Below are positions 1 through 9,078 of a stretch of DNA of 64,000 bases, in pieces (position 1 is the first letter of the stretch; every line of letters begins with the position of its first letter). The position numbers were made by a program, and so were the translations under genes. The notes below the pieces were generated by a model, which was not told where the DNA came from, searched no databases, and saw only the letters and a list, made by a program, of their open reading frames with translations. This DNA is from Streptomyces katrae (GTDB taxonomy: Bacteria > Actinomycetota > Actinomycetes > Streptomycetales > Streptomycetaceae). The stretch covers positions 5,431,560 to 5,495,559 of the forward strand of contig NZ_CP020042.1 in assembly GCF_002028425.1 (NCBI RefSeq). The letters are read 5' to 3'.

Positions 1-1
1 C

Positions 2-1540
2 TTCGCCCCGATGCTCGGCACCCTCGTCGGCCTCGGGGTCGGCATCGACTACGCCCTCTTCATCGTCACCCGGCACCGCAAGGGCCTGGCCCGCGGCCTC
101 GACGTCGGCGAAGCCGCCGAGAACGCCGTCGCCACCACCGGCCGGGCCGTCGTCTTCGCCGGAGCCACCGTCTGCATCGCCCTGCTCGGCATGCTGGTGC
201 TGCGCCTGGGCTTCCTCAACGGCGTCGCGATCGCCGCCTGCCTCACGGTGGTCCTCACCGTGGCGGCCTCCGTCACCCTGCTCCCCGCCCTCCTGTCGTA
301 CATCGGCATGCGGGCCCTGTCCCGCCGCGAACGCCGCAGGCTCGCCGCCGAAGGCCCCCGGCCCGAGGCCCCCACCGGCTTCGCGGCCCGCTGGTCGGCC
401 TTCGTCGAACGCCACCCCAAACTCCTCGGCCTGGTCGCCGCCCTCGTCATGGCGGTCCTCGCCCTGCCCACCCTCTCCCTCCACCTCGGCACCTCCGACC
501 AGGGCAACAACCCGGCCTCCTCCACCACCCGCAAGGCCTACGACCTGCTGGCCGAAGGCTTCGGCCCCGGCGTGAACGGCCCGCTCGCGGTCGTCGCCCG
601 GCTCGACGGCGCCGGCGACCGCGTCGCCGTCCAGCGGCTCGCCGACGCCCTGCGCACCACCCACGGCGTGGCCTCCACGGGCCCGGCCGTCTTCAACCGC
701 AGCGGGGACACCGCCGTCCTGACCGTCGTCCCCGACTCCGCCCCGCAGTCCCGGGCCACGAGCACACTGGTCGACCGGCTCCGCGAGGACGTCATCCCGC
801 GCGCCGCACACGGCAGCTCCATGAAGGCCCACGTCGGCGGGGTCACCGCCGGCTACGACGACTTCGCCGAAGTGATCGTCGGCAAGCTGCCGCTCTTCGT
901 CGGCGTGGTCATCGCCCTCGGCTGCCTGCTCCTGCTGCTGGCCTTCCGCTCCCTCGGCATCCCGCTCAAGGCGGCCGCCATGAACGTCGCCGCCGTGGCC
1001 TCCTCCTTCGGCGTCGTCGTCGTGGTCTTCCAGTGGGGCTGGGGGAGCGAGCTGCTGGGCCTGGGGAGCGCCGGTCCCATCGAGCCCTTCCTGCCGGTGA
1101 TCATGGTGTCGGTGCTCTTCGGGCTCTCCATGGACTACCAGGTCTTCCTCGTCAGCCGGATGTACGAGGAGTGGCTGGAGACCGGCGACAACCGCAGGGC
1201 CGTCCGCGTGGGCCTCGCCGAGACCAGCCGCGTGATCAACTCGGCGGCCGTCATCATGATCTCCGTGTTCCTGGCCTTCGTGCTCAGCGGGGACCGGATC
1301 ATCGCCATGTTCGGCATCGCGCTCGCCGCCGCCGTCGCCCTCGACGCCTTCGTCCTGCGCACCCTGCTCGTCCCCGCGCTCATGCACATGCTCGGCGGGG
1401 CGAACTGGTGGCTCCCCGCCTGGCTGGAGCGCCGGCTGCCCAGGATCAGCATCGAACCCCCGGAGTGCGGCCCCCGTGCGACACTTCCGGCGCAGCGGCC
1501 GGACGCGGACCACGCGACCACGGCCGGACTCACCCGCTGA
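2..1540 (+). CDS. MMPL family RND-type transporter, 5' end outside window
   Basis: This is the C-terminal part of an MmpL-type membrane transporter (RND superfamily), a proton-driven exporter of lipids or hydrophobic compounds. The reading frame is already open at base 2 (FAPMLGTLVG...), so the start lies upstream. The transmembrane motif GIDYALF is followed by several membrane helices, a soluble extracytoplasmic loop of about 130 residues, and a second helix bundle carrying SMDYQVFLVSR, the duplicated form of the same motif. Asp-Tyr pairs at these two places are typical proton-relay residues of the family. The substrate cannot be read from sequence. A GNAT acetyltransferase follows after 27 bases and may be co-transcribed. 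Confidence 0.93.
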   Translation, partial: FAPMLGTLVGLGVGIDYALFIVTRHRKGLARGLDVGEAAENAVATTGRAVVFAGATVCIALLGMLVLRLGFLNGVAIAACLTVVLTVAASVTLLPALLSYIGMRALSRRERRRLAAEGPRPEAPTGFAARWSAFVERHPKLLGLVAALVMAVLALPTLSLHLGTSDQGNNPASSTTRKAYDLLAEGFGPGVNGPLAVVARLDGAGDRVAVQRLADALRTTHGVASTGPAVFNRSGDTAVLTVVPDSAPQSRATSTLVDRLREDVIPRAAHGSSMKAHVGGVTAGYDDFAEVIVGKLPLFVGVVIALGCLLLLLAFRSLGIPLKAAAMNVAAVASSFGVVVVVFQWGWGSELLGLGSAGPIEPFLPVIMVSVLFGLSMDYQVFLVSRMYEEWLETGDNRRAVRVGLAETSRVINSAAVIMISVFLAFVLSGDRIIAMFGIALAAAVALDAFVLRTLLVPALMHMLGGANWWLPAWLERRLPRISIEPPECGPRATLPAQRPDADHATTAGLTR

Positions 1541-1567
1541 CCCCTCACGACCCACAAGGAAGCACGC

Positions 1568-2122
1568 ATGTTCGCCATAGACCTGGCCGACGACGCCCAG
1601 CTCTTCCCGCTGGAGGTCTGGCACGCGGAGGAATTCCTCGCGCACATCGACCGCGGCCGGGAGTTCATCGGCCAGTTCATCGGCTTCCCCGACCGCGCCA
1701 CCGACCTGGAGTCGGCCCGGCAGCTGCTGCGCACCAACGCCGAGAAGTCCGCCGCCGACGGCGCCCGCCTCTACGGCATCCGCGTCGCCGGCACCCTCGT
1801 CGGCGGGGTCCTCTTCCCCCACTTCGACGCCGCGGCCGGCAACTGCGAGGTCGGCTGCTGGATGGAGCCCGCCGGCACCGGCCGGGGCCTGGTCACCCTG
1901 GCCTGCCGGGTGCTCGTCGACTGGGCCTTCGACGTGCGCGGCATGCACCGCATCGAATGGCACGTGGCCAGCGGCAACGAGAAGAGCATCGCCGTCGCCG
2001 AGCGCCTGGGCTTCACCCGCGAAGGCGTCCTGCGGCAGAGCTACCTGCACCGGGGTGTCCGCCAGGACACCGAGATCTGGTCGCTCCTCGCCCCCGAACG
2101 GGCCGCCGCCCGCACCGCGTAG
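1568..2122 (+). CDS. GNAT family N-acetyltransferase (RimJ/RimL-like)
   Basis: A 184-residue acetyltransferase of the GCN5-related fold. The acetyl-CoA-binding region is degenerate (GTGRGLVTLACRVL), and the C-terminal half has the RimJ/RimL signature: HRIEWHVASGNEKSIAVAERLGFTREGVLRQ, in which an asparagine and a Lys-Ser-Ile-Ala helix precede a Gly-Phe turn. Enzymes of this subfamily acetylate ribosomal protein N-termini, but many act on small molecules or antibiotics, so the substrate is open. The ATG is preceded by AAGGAAG at good spacing. It sits 27 bases after the MMPL transporter gene, so a shared transcript and a linked role (resistance or modification plus export) is a reasonable inference. 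Confidence 0.9.
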   Translation: MFAIDLADDAQLFPLEVWHAEEFLAHIDRGREFIGQFIGFPDRATDLESARQLLRTNAEKSAADGARLYGIRVAGTLVGGVLFPHFDAAAGNCEVGCWMEPAGTGRGLVTLACRVLVDWAFDVRGMHRIEWHVASGNEKSIAVAERLGFTREGVLRQSYLHRGVRQDTEIWSLLAPERAAARTA

Positions 2123-2225
2123 CCGCCACGGCCGCAGGCCCCGCCCGGGCCCTGCGGCCCACTCGGCCCGCCGGGCGGCGAGCGCTCTCAGGAGCCTCTC
2201 AGAAACTCCGCCTACGGTGCGCGCC

Positions 2226-2864
2226 ATGGACACCACCAAGACCGCCTCCCCGACCGCTCCCGAGGCGGACGCCGCCGAGGACCAGCCGGCCGCCGGCACC
2301 CCGGCCGAGGCCGAGGACACCGCGGCCCCCACCACCGCCCCGGCCGCCGGGACCGACGCCCCCGCCGAAGCCCCCGCCCCGGCAGACGCCCCCGCAGACG
2401 CCCATGCCGACGAGGAGCCCGGCGAAGACCTGGACGACGACGAGGCGGACGCCTTCCCCGAGCGGCCCACCGGCGTCGGCTCCGCCGCCTCCGCCATCAC
2501 CGCCGCCGGCCTCGGGCTCATCGCCCTCAGCGGCAGCTGGGTCGCCCGCGTGATCGGCGAACGCCAGACCCTCATCGGCCAGATCGAGTCGGCCAACGCC
2601 ACCACCGCCAAGGAGAAGATCGCCGCCCTGTACGGCGACGCCTGGCACATGACGGCCCTCGTCAACGGCCTCCTCTCCGCCCTGGCCCTGCTGCTCGCCG
2701 CCGTCGTCCTCGCGGCCCCCGCCTTCGGCGCCCCCGGCCGGGTCCACCCCGCCTGGGTCCGCTCGGTGTCCTGGGCCGCCGTGGCCCTGGGCGTCCTCGG
2801 TGTCCTGCTCTTCGGACTCATGTACTTCGACCTCCTCGTACCCCTCCCGACGGCCGCCGAGTAG
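2226..2864 (+). CDS. membrane protein with acidic Ala/Pro-rich N-terminus
   Basis: A 212-residue protein of unknown function. Residues 1-80 are a disordered, acidic, Ala/Pro/Glu-rich stretch. Three hydrophobic segments follow at about 86-108, 141-163 and 180-202, with a polar segment between the first two (GERQTLIGQIESANATTAKEK). The start chosen is the ATG at 2226: an upstream extension of the frame has Arg/Pro-rich composition typical of out-of-frame high-GC DNA. The first two helices flank a region likely outside the membrane. No enzymatic motif is visible. The downstream 190 bases separate it from the next small gene. Confidence 0.8.
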   Translation: MDTTKTASPTAPEADAAEDQPAAGTPAEAEDTAAPTTAPAAGTDAPAEAPAPADAPADAHADEEPGEDLDDDEADAFPERPTGVGSAASAITAAGLGLIALSGSWVARVIGERQTLIGQIESANATTAKEKIAALYGDAWHMTALVNGLLSALALLLAAVVLAAPAFGAPGRVHPAWVRSVSWAAVALGVLGVLLFGLMYFDLLVPLPTAAE

Positions 2865-2926
2865 GCACCGCCTTACCCCTGCCTTAGGCCGCCCCCGCAC
2901 GGCTCGAGCCCTTCTCAGGACCCCGG

Positions 2927-2952
2927 GGGCCCGGCCTAAGGACCCCGGGCCC
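2927..2952 (+). terminator. weak stem-loop after the membrane protein gene
   Basis: GGGCCCGG at 2927-2934 pairs perfectly with CCGGGCCC at 2945-2952 around a ten-base loop. There is no T-run. It lies 60 bases after the preceding stop, so it may end that transcript, but GC-rich hairpins of this size are common by chance here. Confidence 0.35.
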
Positions 2953-3053
2953 GCACAGATGCGGCATGAGCCCCATGTGCCGGACCCCTCTGGGACGCGA
3001 ATCTTGGATCACACCGAACGAGGTGCCCGAGAGAAGCAACCAGGGAGAACGAG

Positions 3054-3218
3054 ATGTTCGAGTCCGAGATCGCCACCGCCCACCGCGCCGACCTCCTCCG
3101 CCAGGCCGACGAGTACCGGATCGCCCGCGAGGCCAAGAAGGCCTCCCGCACCTCGCGCGGCCAGGAACGCGAGAGGTCGGTGAGTCGCCACCGGAGCCTC
3201 TTCACCCGCGCCGCGTAA
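3054..3218 (+). CDS. small basic hypothetical protein (54 aa)
   Basis: A 54-residue basic protein beginning MFESEIATAHRADLLRQADE and ending in an Arg/Ser-rich tail (SVSRHRSLFTRAA). The ATG has a clear GGGAG ribosome binding site at suitable spacing. The N-terminal half looks like an amphipathic helix. Small proteins starting MxESEIA... are familiar to me from Streptomyces, but no function is known. It ends 32 bases before the large LuxR-family regulator gene and may share its transcript. Its short length is the only reason for doubt. Confidence 0.65.
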   Translation: MFESEIATAHRADLLRQADEYRIAREAKKASRTSRGQERERSVSRHRSLFTRAA

Positions 3219-3250
3219 CCCGCGCCACGCACCCCGTGGAATGACGCGAG

Positions 3251-6200
3251 ATGACGAGCGCACCGACAACGACTGCCGCACGACCGGAACCGTGTGCGAT
3301 GCTCAGCGGCGTGGAAACCAGATCTGTCAGCCCGGTGTTCGTCGGCCGAGCCGACGAACTGGCCGTACTCGTCGACGCCCTGGGCCGCGCGGCGGACCAG
3401 GAGCCCCAGGCCTTCCTGATCGGGGGCGAGGCCGGAGTCGGCAAGACCCGGCTGACCGAGGAGTTCCTCGGCGAGGCCACCCGCCGCGGAGCCGTGGTGG
3501 CCGTCGGAGGCTGTGTGGAGATCGGGGCGGAGGGCCTTCCCTTCGCCCCTTTCTCGACGGCCCTGCGCACCCTGCTCCGCCTGCTCCCCGGTGAACTCGC
3601 CGCCGCGGCCGCCGGCCAGGAGGACGAACTCGCCCGCATCCTCCCCGAACTCGGCGAGACGCCCCGCGGCCCCCACGACGAGGAGAGCACCGCCCGCCTC
3701 TTCGAACTGACGGCCAGGATGCTGGAACGCCTCGCCGCCGACCGCACCGTCGTCCTCGTCCTGGAGGACCTGCACTGGGCGGACACCTCCACCCGGCACC
3801 TGCTGGCCTACCTCTTCCGTACCCTCGGCCGGGGCCGGCTCGTCCTCGTCGCCACCTACCGGGCCGACGACATCCACCGCCGCCACCCGCTGCGCCCCCT
3901 GCTCGCCGAACTCGACCGGTTCCGCACTGTCCAGCGCATCGAACTGGCCCGCTTCAACCGGGGCGAGGTGCGCCGCCAGCTCGCCGGGATCCTCGCCTCG
4001 CGGCCCGACGAGGCCTTCGTCGCCTCCGTCTTCGACCGCTCCGACGGCAACGCCTTCTTCGTCGAGGAACTCGTCGCCTGCCACGAGAGCGGCTGCCGCA
4101 CCGGGCTCACCGAATCCCTGCGCGATCTGCTCCTCGTCCGCGTCGAGGTCCTCCCGGACGCCGCGCAGCGCGTGGTCCGCATCGTCGCCGAAGGCGGCTC
4201 CACCATCGAATACCCGCTGCTGCGCGCCGTCGCCGGGCTCGGCGAGGACGAGCTGATCGAGGCCCTGCGCGCCGCCGTCGGCGCCAACATCCTCCTCGCC
4301 ACCTCCGACGGCGACGGGTACCGCTTCCGCCACTCCCTGGTCCGCGAGGCCGTCAGCGACGACCTGCTGCCCGGCGAACGCGCCCGCGTCAACCGCCGCT
4401 ACGCCGAGGCCCTGGAGGACGACGACACGCTGATCCGCGCCGACGAGCGGACGATCCGGCTGGCCAACTACTGGTACGCCGCCAACGACCCCGCCAAGGC
4501 CCTGCCCGCCGTCCTCGCCGCCTCCATCACTGCCCGGCGCCGGCACGCCTACTCCGAGCAGCTCAGCCTCCTCGAACGGGCCATGGAACTCTGGGAGAGC
4601 GCCCCCGCGGAGGTACGGGACGCACTGCGCCCCGTCGACTACACCGAGGTGTACCCGCCCTGCGGAAGCGACCCGGCCGGCACCCCGGTCTACCGCGTCG
4701 ACCTGCTGGCCGAAGCCACCGTCGCCGCCCGCTACGGCGGCGAACGCGAACGGGCCCTGAAACTCACCAAACTGGCCCTGCGCATCCTCGACGAGGACGG
4801 CGGCGACCCGCTGCGCGCCGCCTGGTTCTGGACCGAGCGCTCCCGCCTCATCGCCAGCCTCGGCCGCGGCGACGGCTGGCACGAGATCGCCACCGCCCAG
4901 GAACTGGTCAAGGGCCTGCCCCCGTCCCAGGTGCACGCCGACGTCCTCGTCCGGGCCGCGGGCTGGGGCATGCTCCACAACCCGGGCCCCGGAAACCTCG
5001 CCGCCGCCGAACGGGCCGTGGAGTACGCCCGCATGGTCGGCGCCGAGGAGACCGAGCTCAACGCCCGGATCACCCGCGGCTACCTCCTGATGGAATCCGG
5101 GGACACCGCCACCGGCCTCGCCGAACTCCACGAGGTCAAGGACCGCGCCGCCGAACGCGGATTCACCGTCGTAGCGGGCCGTGCCCATATCAACATCACC
5201 TCCCAACTCGAATCACTGGGCCGGTCCCGCGAAGCCGTGGAACTGGCCGAACAAGGGGTCGAACTCGTCAGCAGGGCCCGGCTCCTGGACACCGAGGCCT
5301 GGGTCCGCGGGAACATGGCGGAGAGCCTGTACAGCCTCGGCCGCTGGGACGAGGCCGCCGAAGCGGCCCGGCGCACCCTGCACGCGGGCCACGGGGCCGC
5401 CCCCCGGGGCTCCGCCTCCGCACGCCTGGCCTACCTGGCCCTGGGCCGCGGCGAACTCAGCGAAGCCGCCGCCCAGCTCGCCGCCGCCCACGCCCACTTC
5501 GGCACCCACGACAGCCAGCCCCAGCACCGGATCCCGCTCTTCCGGCTGGCCATCGGCGTCGCCGCGGGCGAAGGCCGCATCGCCGACGTCCGCGCCGAGA
5601 CGGCACAGGCCATCGCCTACGGCTTCCCGTCCGGCCAGCACCGCTACGCCTGGCCCCTCCTCCTGGCGTCCGCCACCGCCGAAGCGGACGCAAGAGGCCT
5701 GCCCGGCACCGAGGAGGGCCGGCCCGCCGCCTTGGAAGCCGTGCGCACCGCAGCCCGCACCCTGGCCACCCCGGTACCCCTGTGGACCGCCCACGCCGAG
5801 TACCTCAGGGCCGAGCTGCTGCGCGCCGAGGGCCGCGACAGCGTCGCCGACTGGACGGCCGTCGAGGCGGCCGTCAGCTCCCTGGAGCGCCCCTACCTCC
5901 TGGCCCGCGCCCGCCACCGGCTCGCCGAGGCCCTGCTGGGCTCGGGCGGGGACCGGGAGACGGCCGCCGGCCTGCTCCGCGACGCTCACGCCACCGCCGA
6001 CCGGCTCGGCTCCCGACGGCTCCGCGAGGACCTGGCCCTGCTGGCCCAGCGCGCCAGGCTCCCGCTGACCCCCGACGAGGCCCGCCCGGCCGCACCGGCC
6101 CCGGACACCGACCCGGTCGAGGCCCTGGGACTCACCAGCCGCGAACGGGACGTCCTGCGCCTCGTCGCGACGGGCAGCACCAACCGTCAGATAGCGGAGG

Positions 6201-6337
6201 AGCTGTTCATCTCCCCGAAGACGGCCAGCGTGCACGTCTCGAACATCCTGGCCAAGCTCGGCGTCGCGAGCCGGGGAGAGGCCGCGGCCCTCGCCCACCG
6301 GCTGCGCCTGTTCACCCCCCTGGCACCGCAGCCCTAA
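3251..6337 (+). CDS. large ATP-binding LuxR family (LAL) transcriptional regulator
   Basis: A 1028-residue regulator of the LAL class. Order of parts: an AAA/NACHT-like ATPase with Walker A GGEAGVGKTR at residues 58-67 and a Walker B-like strand LVLEDLHWAD near residue 170; a long central region of TPR-like helical repeats (about 400-900); and a LuxR-type helix-turn-helix at the C-terminus (LTSRERDVLRLVATGSTNRQ, then IAEELFISPKTASVHVSNIL). Such proteins usually activate secondary metabolite or transport genes in response to a ligand and ATP. An in-frame ATG at 3299 also precedes the conserved FVGRADEL start of the ATPase, so the first 16 residues are uncertain. The gene ends overlapping, by four bases, the stop of the convergent small gene. 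Confidence 0.92.
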   Translation: MTSAPTTTAARPEPCAMLSGVETRSVSPVFVGRADELAVLVDALGRAADQEPQAFLIGGEAGVGKTRLTEEFLGEATRRGAVVAVGGCVEIGAEGLPFAPFSTALRTLLRLLPGELAAAAAGQEDELARILPELGETPRGPHDEESTARLFELTARMLERLAADRTVVLVLEDLHWADTSTRHLLAYLFRTLGRGRLVLVATYRADDIHRRHPLRPLLAELDRFRTVQRIELARFNRGEVRRQLAGILASRPDEAFVASVFDRSDGNAFFVEELVACHESGCRTGLTESLRDLLLVRVEVLPDAAQRVVRIVAEGGSTIEYPLLRAVAGLGEDELIEALRAAVGANILLATSDGDGYRFRHSLVREAVSDDLLPGERARVNRRYAEALEDDDTLIRADERTIRLANYWYAANDPAKALPAVLAASITARRRHAYSEQLSLLERAMELWESAPAEVRDALRPVDYTEVYPPCGSDPAGTPVYRVDLLAEATVAARYGGERERALKLTKLALRILDEDGGDPLRAAWFWTERSRLIASLGRGDGWHEIATAQELVKGLPPSQVHADVLVRAAGWGMLHNPGPGNLAAAERAVEYARMVGAEETELNARITRGYLLMESGDTATGLAELHEVKDRAAERGFTVVAGRAHINITSQLESLGRSREAVELAEQGVELVSRARLLDTEAWVRGNMAESLYSLGRWDEAAEAARRTLHAGHGAAPRGSASARLAYLALGRGELSEAAAQLAAAHAHFGTHDSQPQHRIPLFRLAIGVAAGEGRIADVRAETAQAIAYGFPSGQHRYAWPLLLASATAEADARGLPGTEEGRPAALEAVRTAARTLATPVPLWTAHAEYLRAELLRAEGRDSVADWTAVEAAVSSLERPYLLARARHRLAEALLGSGGDRETAAGLLRDAHATADRLGSRRLREDLALLAQRARLPLTPDEARPAAPAPDTDPVEALGLTSRERDVLRLVATGSTNRQIAEELFISPKTASVHVSNILAKLGVASRGEAAALAHRLRLFTPLAPQP

Positions 6338-6609
6338 GGAGCGTCGCCCCCGTCCGGGGCGGCCACCTCCCCGGCGTCCGGGGCGCCGCCGCCACCGGCC
6401 TGCGCGTCCGCCTCGCCGTCCGCGTCCGGCGGGCGGCTCGCGGCCGGGCGTATGAGCACCGTGCCGGAGTCCAGGTCTATCGGGCCCCGTCCCGGATCGC
6501 CGTCACCGACGTCGGTCCGGGACAGCTCCAGCCGCTTCTTCTCCTCGTCCGTGTGCCGGCGCCCTGGGTTGAACAGCTCCTCGATCATGTTGAACACCAC
6601 GCCCACCAT
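6334..6609 (-). CDS. DUF6191-type small acidic protein
   Basis: A 91-residue protein with a conserved core (MIEELFNPGRRHTDEEKKRL, then ELSRTDVGDGDPGRGPIDLDSG) that I recognise as the DUF6191 family of actinomycetes, followed by an acidic Gly/Ala/Pro tail. Function unknown. The start is uncertain: the ATG at 6609 has GGAAGG very close to it, and GTG at 6600 or ATG at 6588 are alternatives. It is followed by the convergent end of the LuxR-family gene, with a four-base overlap of the two stops. The sugar dehydrogenase gene lies just upstream on the same strand, 30 bases away. Confidence 0.72.
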   Translation of the reverse strand: MVGVVFNMIEELFNPGRRHTDEEKKRLELSRTDVGDGDPGRGPIDLDSGTVLIRPAASRPPDADGEADAQAGGGGAPDAGEVAAPDGGDAP

Positions 6610-6639
6610 GCCTTCCGCCCCCCACCGGGGCTCCGTCGG

Positions 6640-7860
6640 TCACCGCACCGTCAGACTCAGGATCCTGTCGTCGCCCGCCTGCGGCGATCCGCGCCCGTCC
6701 GTCTCGCTCGTGACCAGCAGCAGTCTGTCGCCGCCGAGTGCCACCACCGTCCGCAGCCGCCCGTACTTCCCCGTCAGGAAGGCCTCCGGCTCCGCCTCCG
6801 GCACGGCCCCCTTCAGCGGGATCCGCCACAGCCGCTCGCCCTTGAGCGAGGCCATCCAGATCGAGCCCTCCGCCCAGGCGATCCCGCTCGGCGAGGCCTC
6901 GTCCGTCTTCCAGACGGCCACCGGATCCCGGAAGCCCGCCTTGCCGCCCTTCCCTTCCACCTCGGGCCAGCCGTAGTTGCCGCCCGGCTCGATGAGGTTC
7001 AGCTCGTCCCACCTGTGCTGCCCGAACTCGGACGCCCACAGCCGCTTGGCCCCGTCCCAGGCGAGGCCCTGCACATTGCGGTGCCCCCAGGAATAGACGA
7101 CCGAGTCCGGCTCGGGATTCCCGTGCACCGGTTTTCCGTCGGGGGTCATCCGCAGGATCTTCCCGCCCAGCGACTTCCTGTCCTGCGCCAGCGCCGTGTT
7201 CCCCGTCTCGCCCGTCCCGGCGTAGAGCATCCCGTCCGGGCCGAAGGCGATCCGCCCGCCGTTGTGGAAGACCCCCTTGGGGATGCCCCTCAGCACGGTG
7301 TCCGGCGCGCCCAGCTGCTGCCCGGGCGGTCTCTGCTCGTCGTAGCGCATCCGGGCGATGCGGTTGTCGGACTCCGTCGTGAAGTACGCGTACACCAGCC
7401 GGTCCGAGGCGAAGTGCGGGGACAGCGCGAGCCCCAGCAGCCCGCCCTCCCCGCCGGGCGCCACCCCGGGCACCTTCCCGATCTGCGTCACCTCCCCCGA
7501 GCCCGCCCGGACCCTGCTGATCGTGCCCTTGTCCCGGGAGGCCACCAGCAGGTCCCCGCCGGGCAACGGGGCCACGCCCCAAGGGGAGTCCAGCCCCTTC
7601 GCCACCTCGCCCGTGACCTGCACGGACCCCCTGGCGGGCGGCGGCGACGCCCCCGGCGGGGCCCCCGCGGAGGCCGCCACCGACGACACCGGCGGCGAAC
7701 CCCCCGCCCCGGGCGGCGCCCCGCCCGACGCGGAACAGCCCGACGCCAGCAGCGCCCCGCACCCCGCCAGCGCGAGCCCGGCCGCCACCCCCCGGCGCCG
7801 CCCGCCCCCGGCTCCGTACCGCCCCGTACCGAAACGCCCGTCCCGCACTCCGTACCGCAC
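6640..7860 (-). CDS. PQQ-dependent sugar dehydrogenase family lipoprotein
   Basis: A 406-residue exported protein of the glucose/sorbosone dehydrogenase (GSDH) beta-propeller family. The N-terminus is basic, followed by a hydrophobic stretch and the lipobox LASGC, so the mature protein should be anchored to the outer face of the membrane by a lipidated cysteine. The propeller begins near VAKGLDSPWGVAPLPGGDLL and contains GEGGLLGLALSPHF, FHNGGRIAFGPDGMLYAGTG and SYGH-like (YSWGHRNVQGLAWD) motifs typical of the family, including the His and Arg that lie near the cofactor site. Sugar substrate and actual PQQ use are not shown by sequence. The GTG start has GGAG upstream at about eight bases. Confidence 0.9.
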   Translation of the reverse strand: MRYGVRDGRFGTGRYGAGGGRRRGVAAGLALAGCGALLASGCSASGGAPPGAGGSPPVSSVAASAGAPPGASPPPARGSVQVTGEVAKGLDSPWGVAPLPGGDLLVASRDKGTISRVRAGSGEVTQIGKVPGVAPGGEGGLLGLALSPHFASDRLVYAYFTTESDNRIARMRYDEQRPPGQQLGAPDTVLRGIPKGVFHNGGRIAFGPDGMLYAGTGETGNTALAQDRKSLGGKILRMTPDGKPVHGNPEPDSVVYSWGHRNVQGLAWDGAKRLWASEFGQHRWDELNLIEPGGNYGWPEVEGKGGKAGFRDPVAVWKTDEASPSGIAWAEGSIWMASLKGERLWRIPLKGAVPEAEPEAFLTGKYGRLRTVVALGGDRLLLVTSETDGRGSPQAGDDRILSLTVR

Positions 7861-7985
7861 CGTCCCGCTCCCCTCCGGTCGCCCCTCCAGCCCTGCCCTT
7901 CACAAGACCCAACAGATCCGGCGGGTGCCCAAGTTCCACCACTCGTACACCCGATCGAGTGGTTGTCGCCGCGGTCCCCGGAGGC

Positions 7986-8993
7986 TCAGTCCCAGGCCCC
8001 CACCGCCGCCGGCAGCGCCGCGAACCCCGCCAGCTCCCCGGCCGTCAGCCGCACCTGCGCCGCCCGCGCGTTCTCCGCCGCCCAGCGCGCCCGCCCCGCC
8101 CCCGGCACCGGCACCACGTGCGGACCCTGCGCCAGCACCCATGCCAACGCCACCTGCGCCGCGGTGACCTCCGGCCCGTGCCGCCGGGCCACCCGCCGCA
8201 GCTCCGCCACCAGCACCTGGTTCGACGCCATGGCATGCGCCGTGAACCGCGGGTGCCGGGCCCGCACGTCCGCCTCCTCGAACCCCTGCCCCGGCGTCAG
8301 CGTCCCGGTCAGGAACCCGCTGCCCAGCGGCATCGCCGCCAGCACCCCCACCCCCCGCGCCGCACACCACGGCAGCAGCTGCCACGCCGCCTCCGGCGAC
8401 CACACCGACAGCTCCGCCTGCACCGCCGTCACCGGGAACACCTGCTGCACCCGCTCCAGGTGCCGCAGCGTCGAGCGGTACCCCCGGTCCCCCCGCCGCC
8501 CCGCACCCGGCCCGGCCCCCGCGCCCAGCGCGCAGAACCCCAGCGCCCGCACCTTCCCCGCCTGCACCAGCTCCGCCATGGCCCCCCAGGTCTCCTCCAC
8601 CGGGACCTCCGGGTCCACCCGGTGCAGCTGGTACAGGTCGATGACGTCCGTCCTCAGCCGCCGCAGCGAGGCGTCGCACGCCCGCCGCACGTACTCCGGC
8701 CGCCCGTCGGCCACCACGTGCCCCTCGCCGGCCCGCAGCCCCACCTTGGCCGACACGAAGGCCTCGGCCCGCCGTTCCCGCAGCACCCGCCCCACCGCCA
8801 GCTCGTTGGTGAACGGCCCGTACAGGTCGGCCGTGTCCAGCAGGTTCGCCCCCAGGTCCAGCGCCGTGTGCAGGGTCCGCAGCGACTCCTCGCCCCGGCG
8901 GCGCGACGGCGCGTAGGCCCAGCTCATCGGCATGCAGCCGAGCCCGATGGCCCCCACCGTCAGCGGCCCCGACCCGATCGACCTGCGCTCCAC
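7986..8993 (-). CDS. aldo/keto reductase
   Basis: A 335-residue NADPH-dependent oxidoreductase with the aldo/keto reductase barrel. The N-terminus GAIGLGCMPMSWAY, the catalytic region NLLDTADLYGPFTNELAVGR (Asp and Tyr of the tetrad) and VSAKVGL (the catalytic lysine) are all visible, followed by the barrel histidine in LYQLHRVDP. It resembles the YajO/potassium-channel-beta-like branch that reduces aldehydes, but the substrate is unknown. The GTG start has GGAGGCAGG directly upstream. It lies 125 bases upstream of the sugar dehydrogenase gene on the same strand and is divergent from the hydroxyacid dehydrogenase gene, 85 bases away. Confidence 0.92.
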   Translation of the reverse strand: MERRSIGSGPLTVGAIGLGCMPMSWAYAPSRRRGEESLRTLHTALDLGANLLDTADLYGPFTNELAVGRVLRERRAEAFVSAKVGLRAGEGHVVADGRPEYVRRACDASLRRLRTDVIDLYQLHRVDPEVPVEETWGAMAELVQAGKVRALGFCALGAGAGPGAGRRGDRGYRSTLRHLERVQQVFPVTAVQAELSVWSPEAAWQLLPWCAARGVGVLAAMPLGSGFLTGTLTPGQGFEEADVRARHPRFTAHAMASNQVLVAELRRVARRHGPEVTAAQVALAWVLAQGPHVVPVPGAGRARWAAENARAAQVRLTAGELAGFAALPAAVGAWD

Positions 8994-9078
8994 CCCTGCC
9001 TCCCCCCTCCCGGCCCTGTCCCGGTCCGGCCCTCAAACTAACGGCTTGATCACGTTCCCTTCGCATAGCCTCGGGATC

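Noticed and set aside
1..1540. MMPL transporter as a truncated gene
   Set aside because: The frame is open at the window edge, so the missing N-terminus is due to the window boundary.
2936..5206. A 756-codon minus-strand open frame opposite the LuxR-family regulator
   Set aside because: Its Gly/Val/Asp-rich translation is the usual antisense shadow of a high-GC gene; the plus strand encodes recognisable ATPase and helix-turn-helix motifs.
5782..8916. A 1044-codon plus-strand open frame across several genes
   Set aside because: It is an Arg/Pro/Gly-rich shadow across the end of the regulator and three minus-strand genes with clear families.
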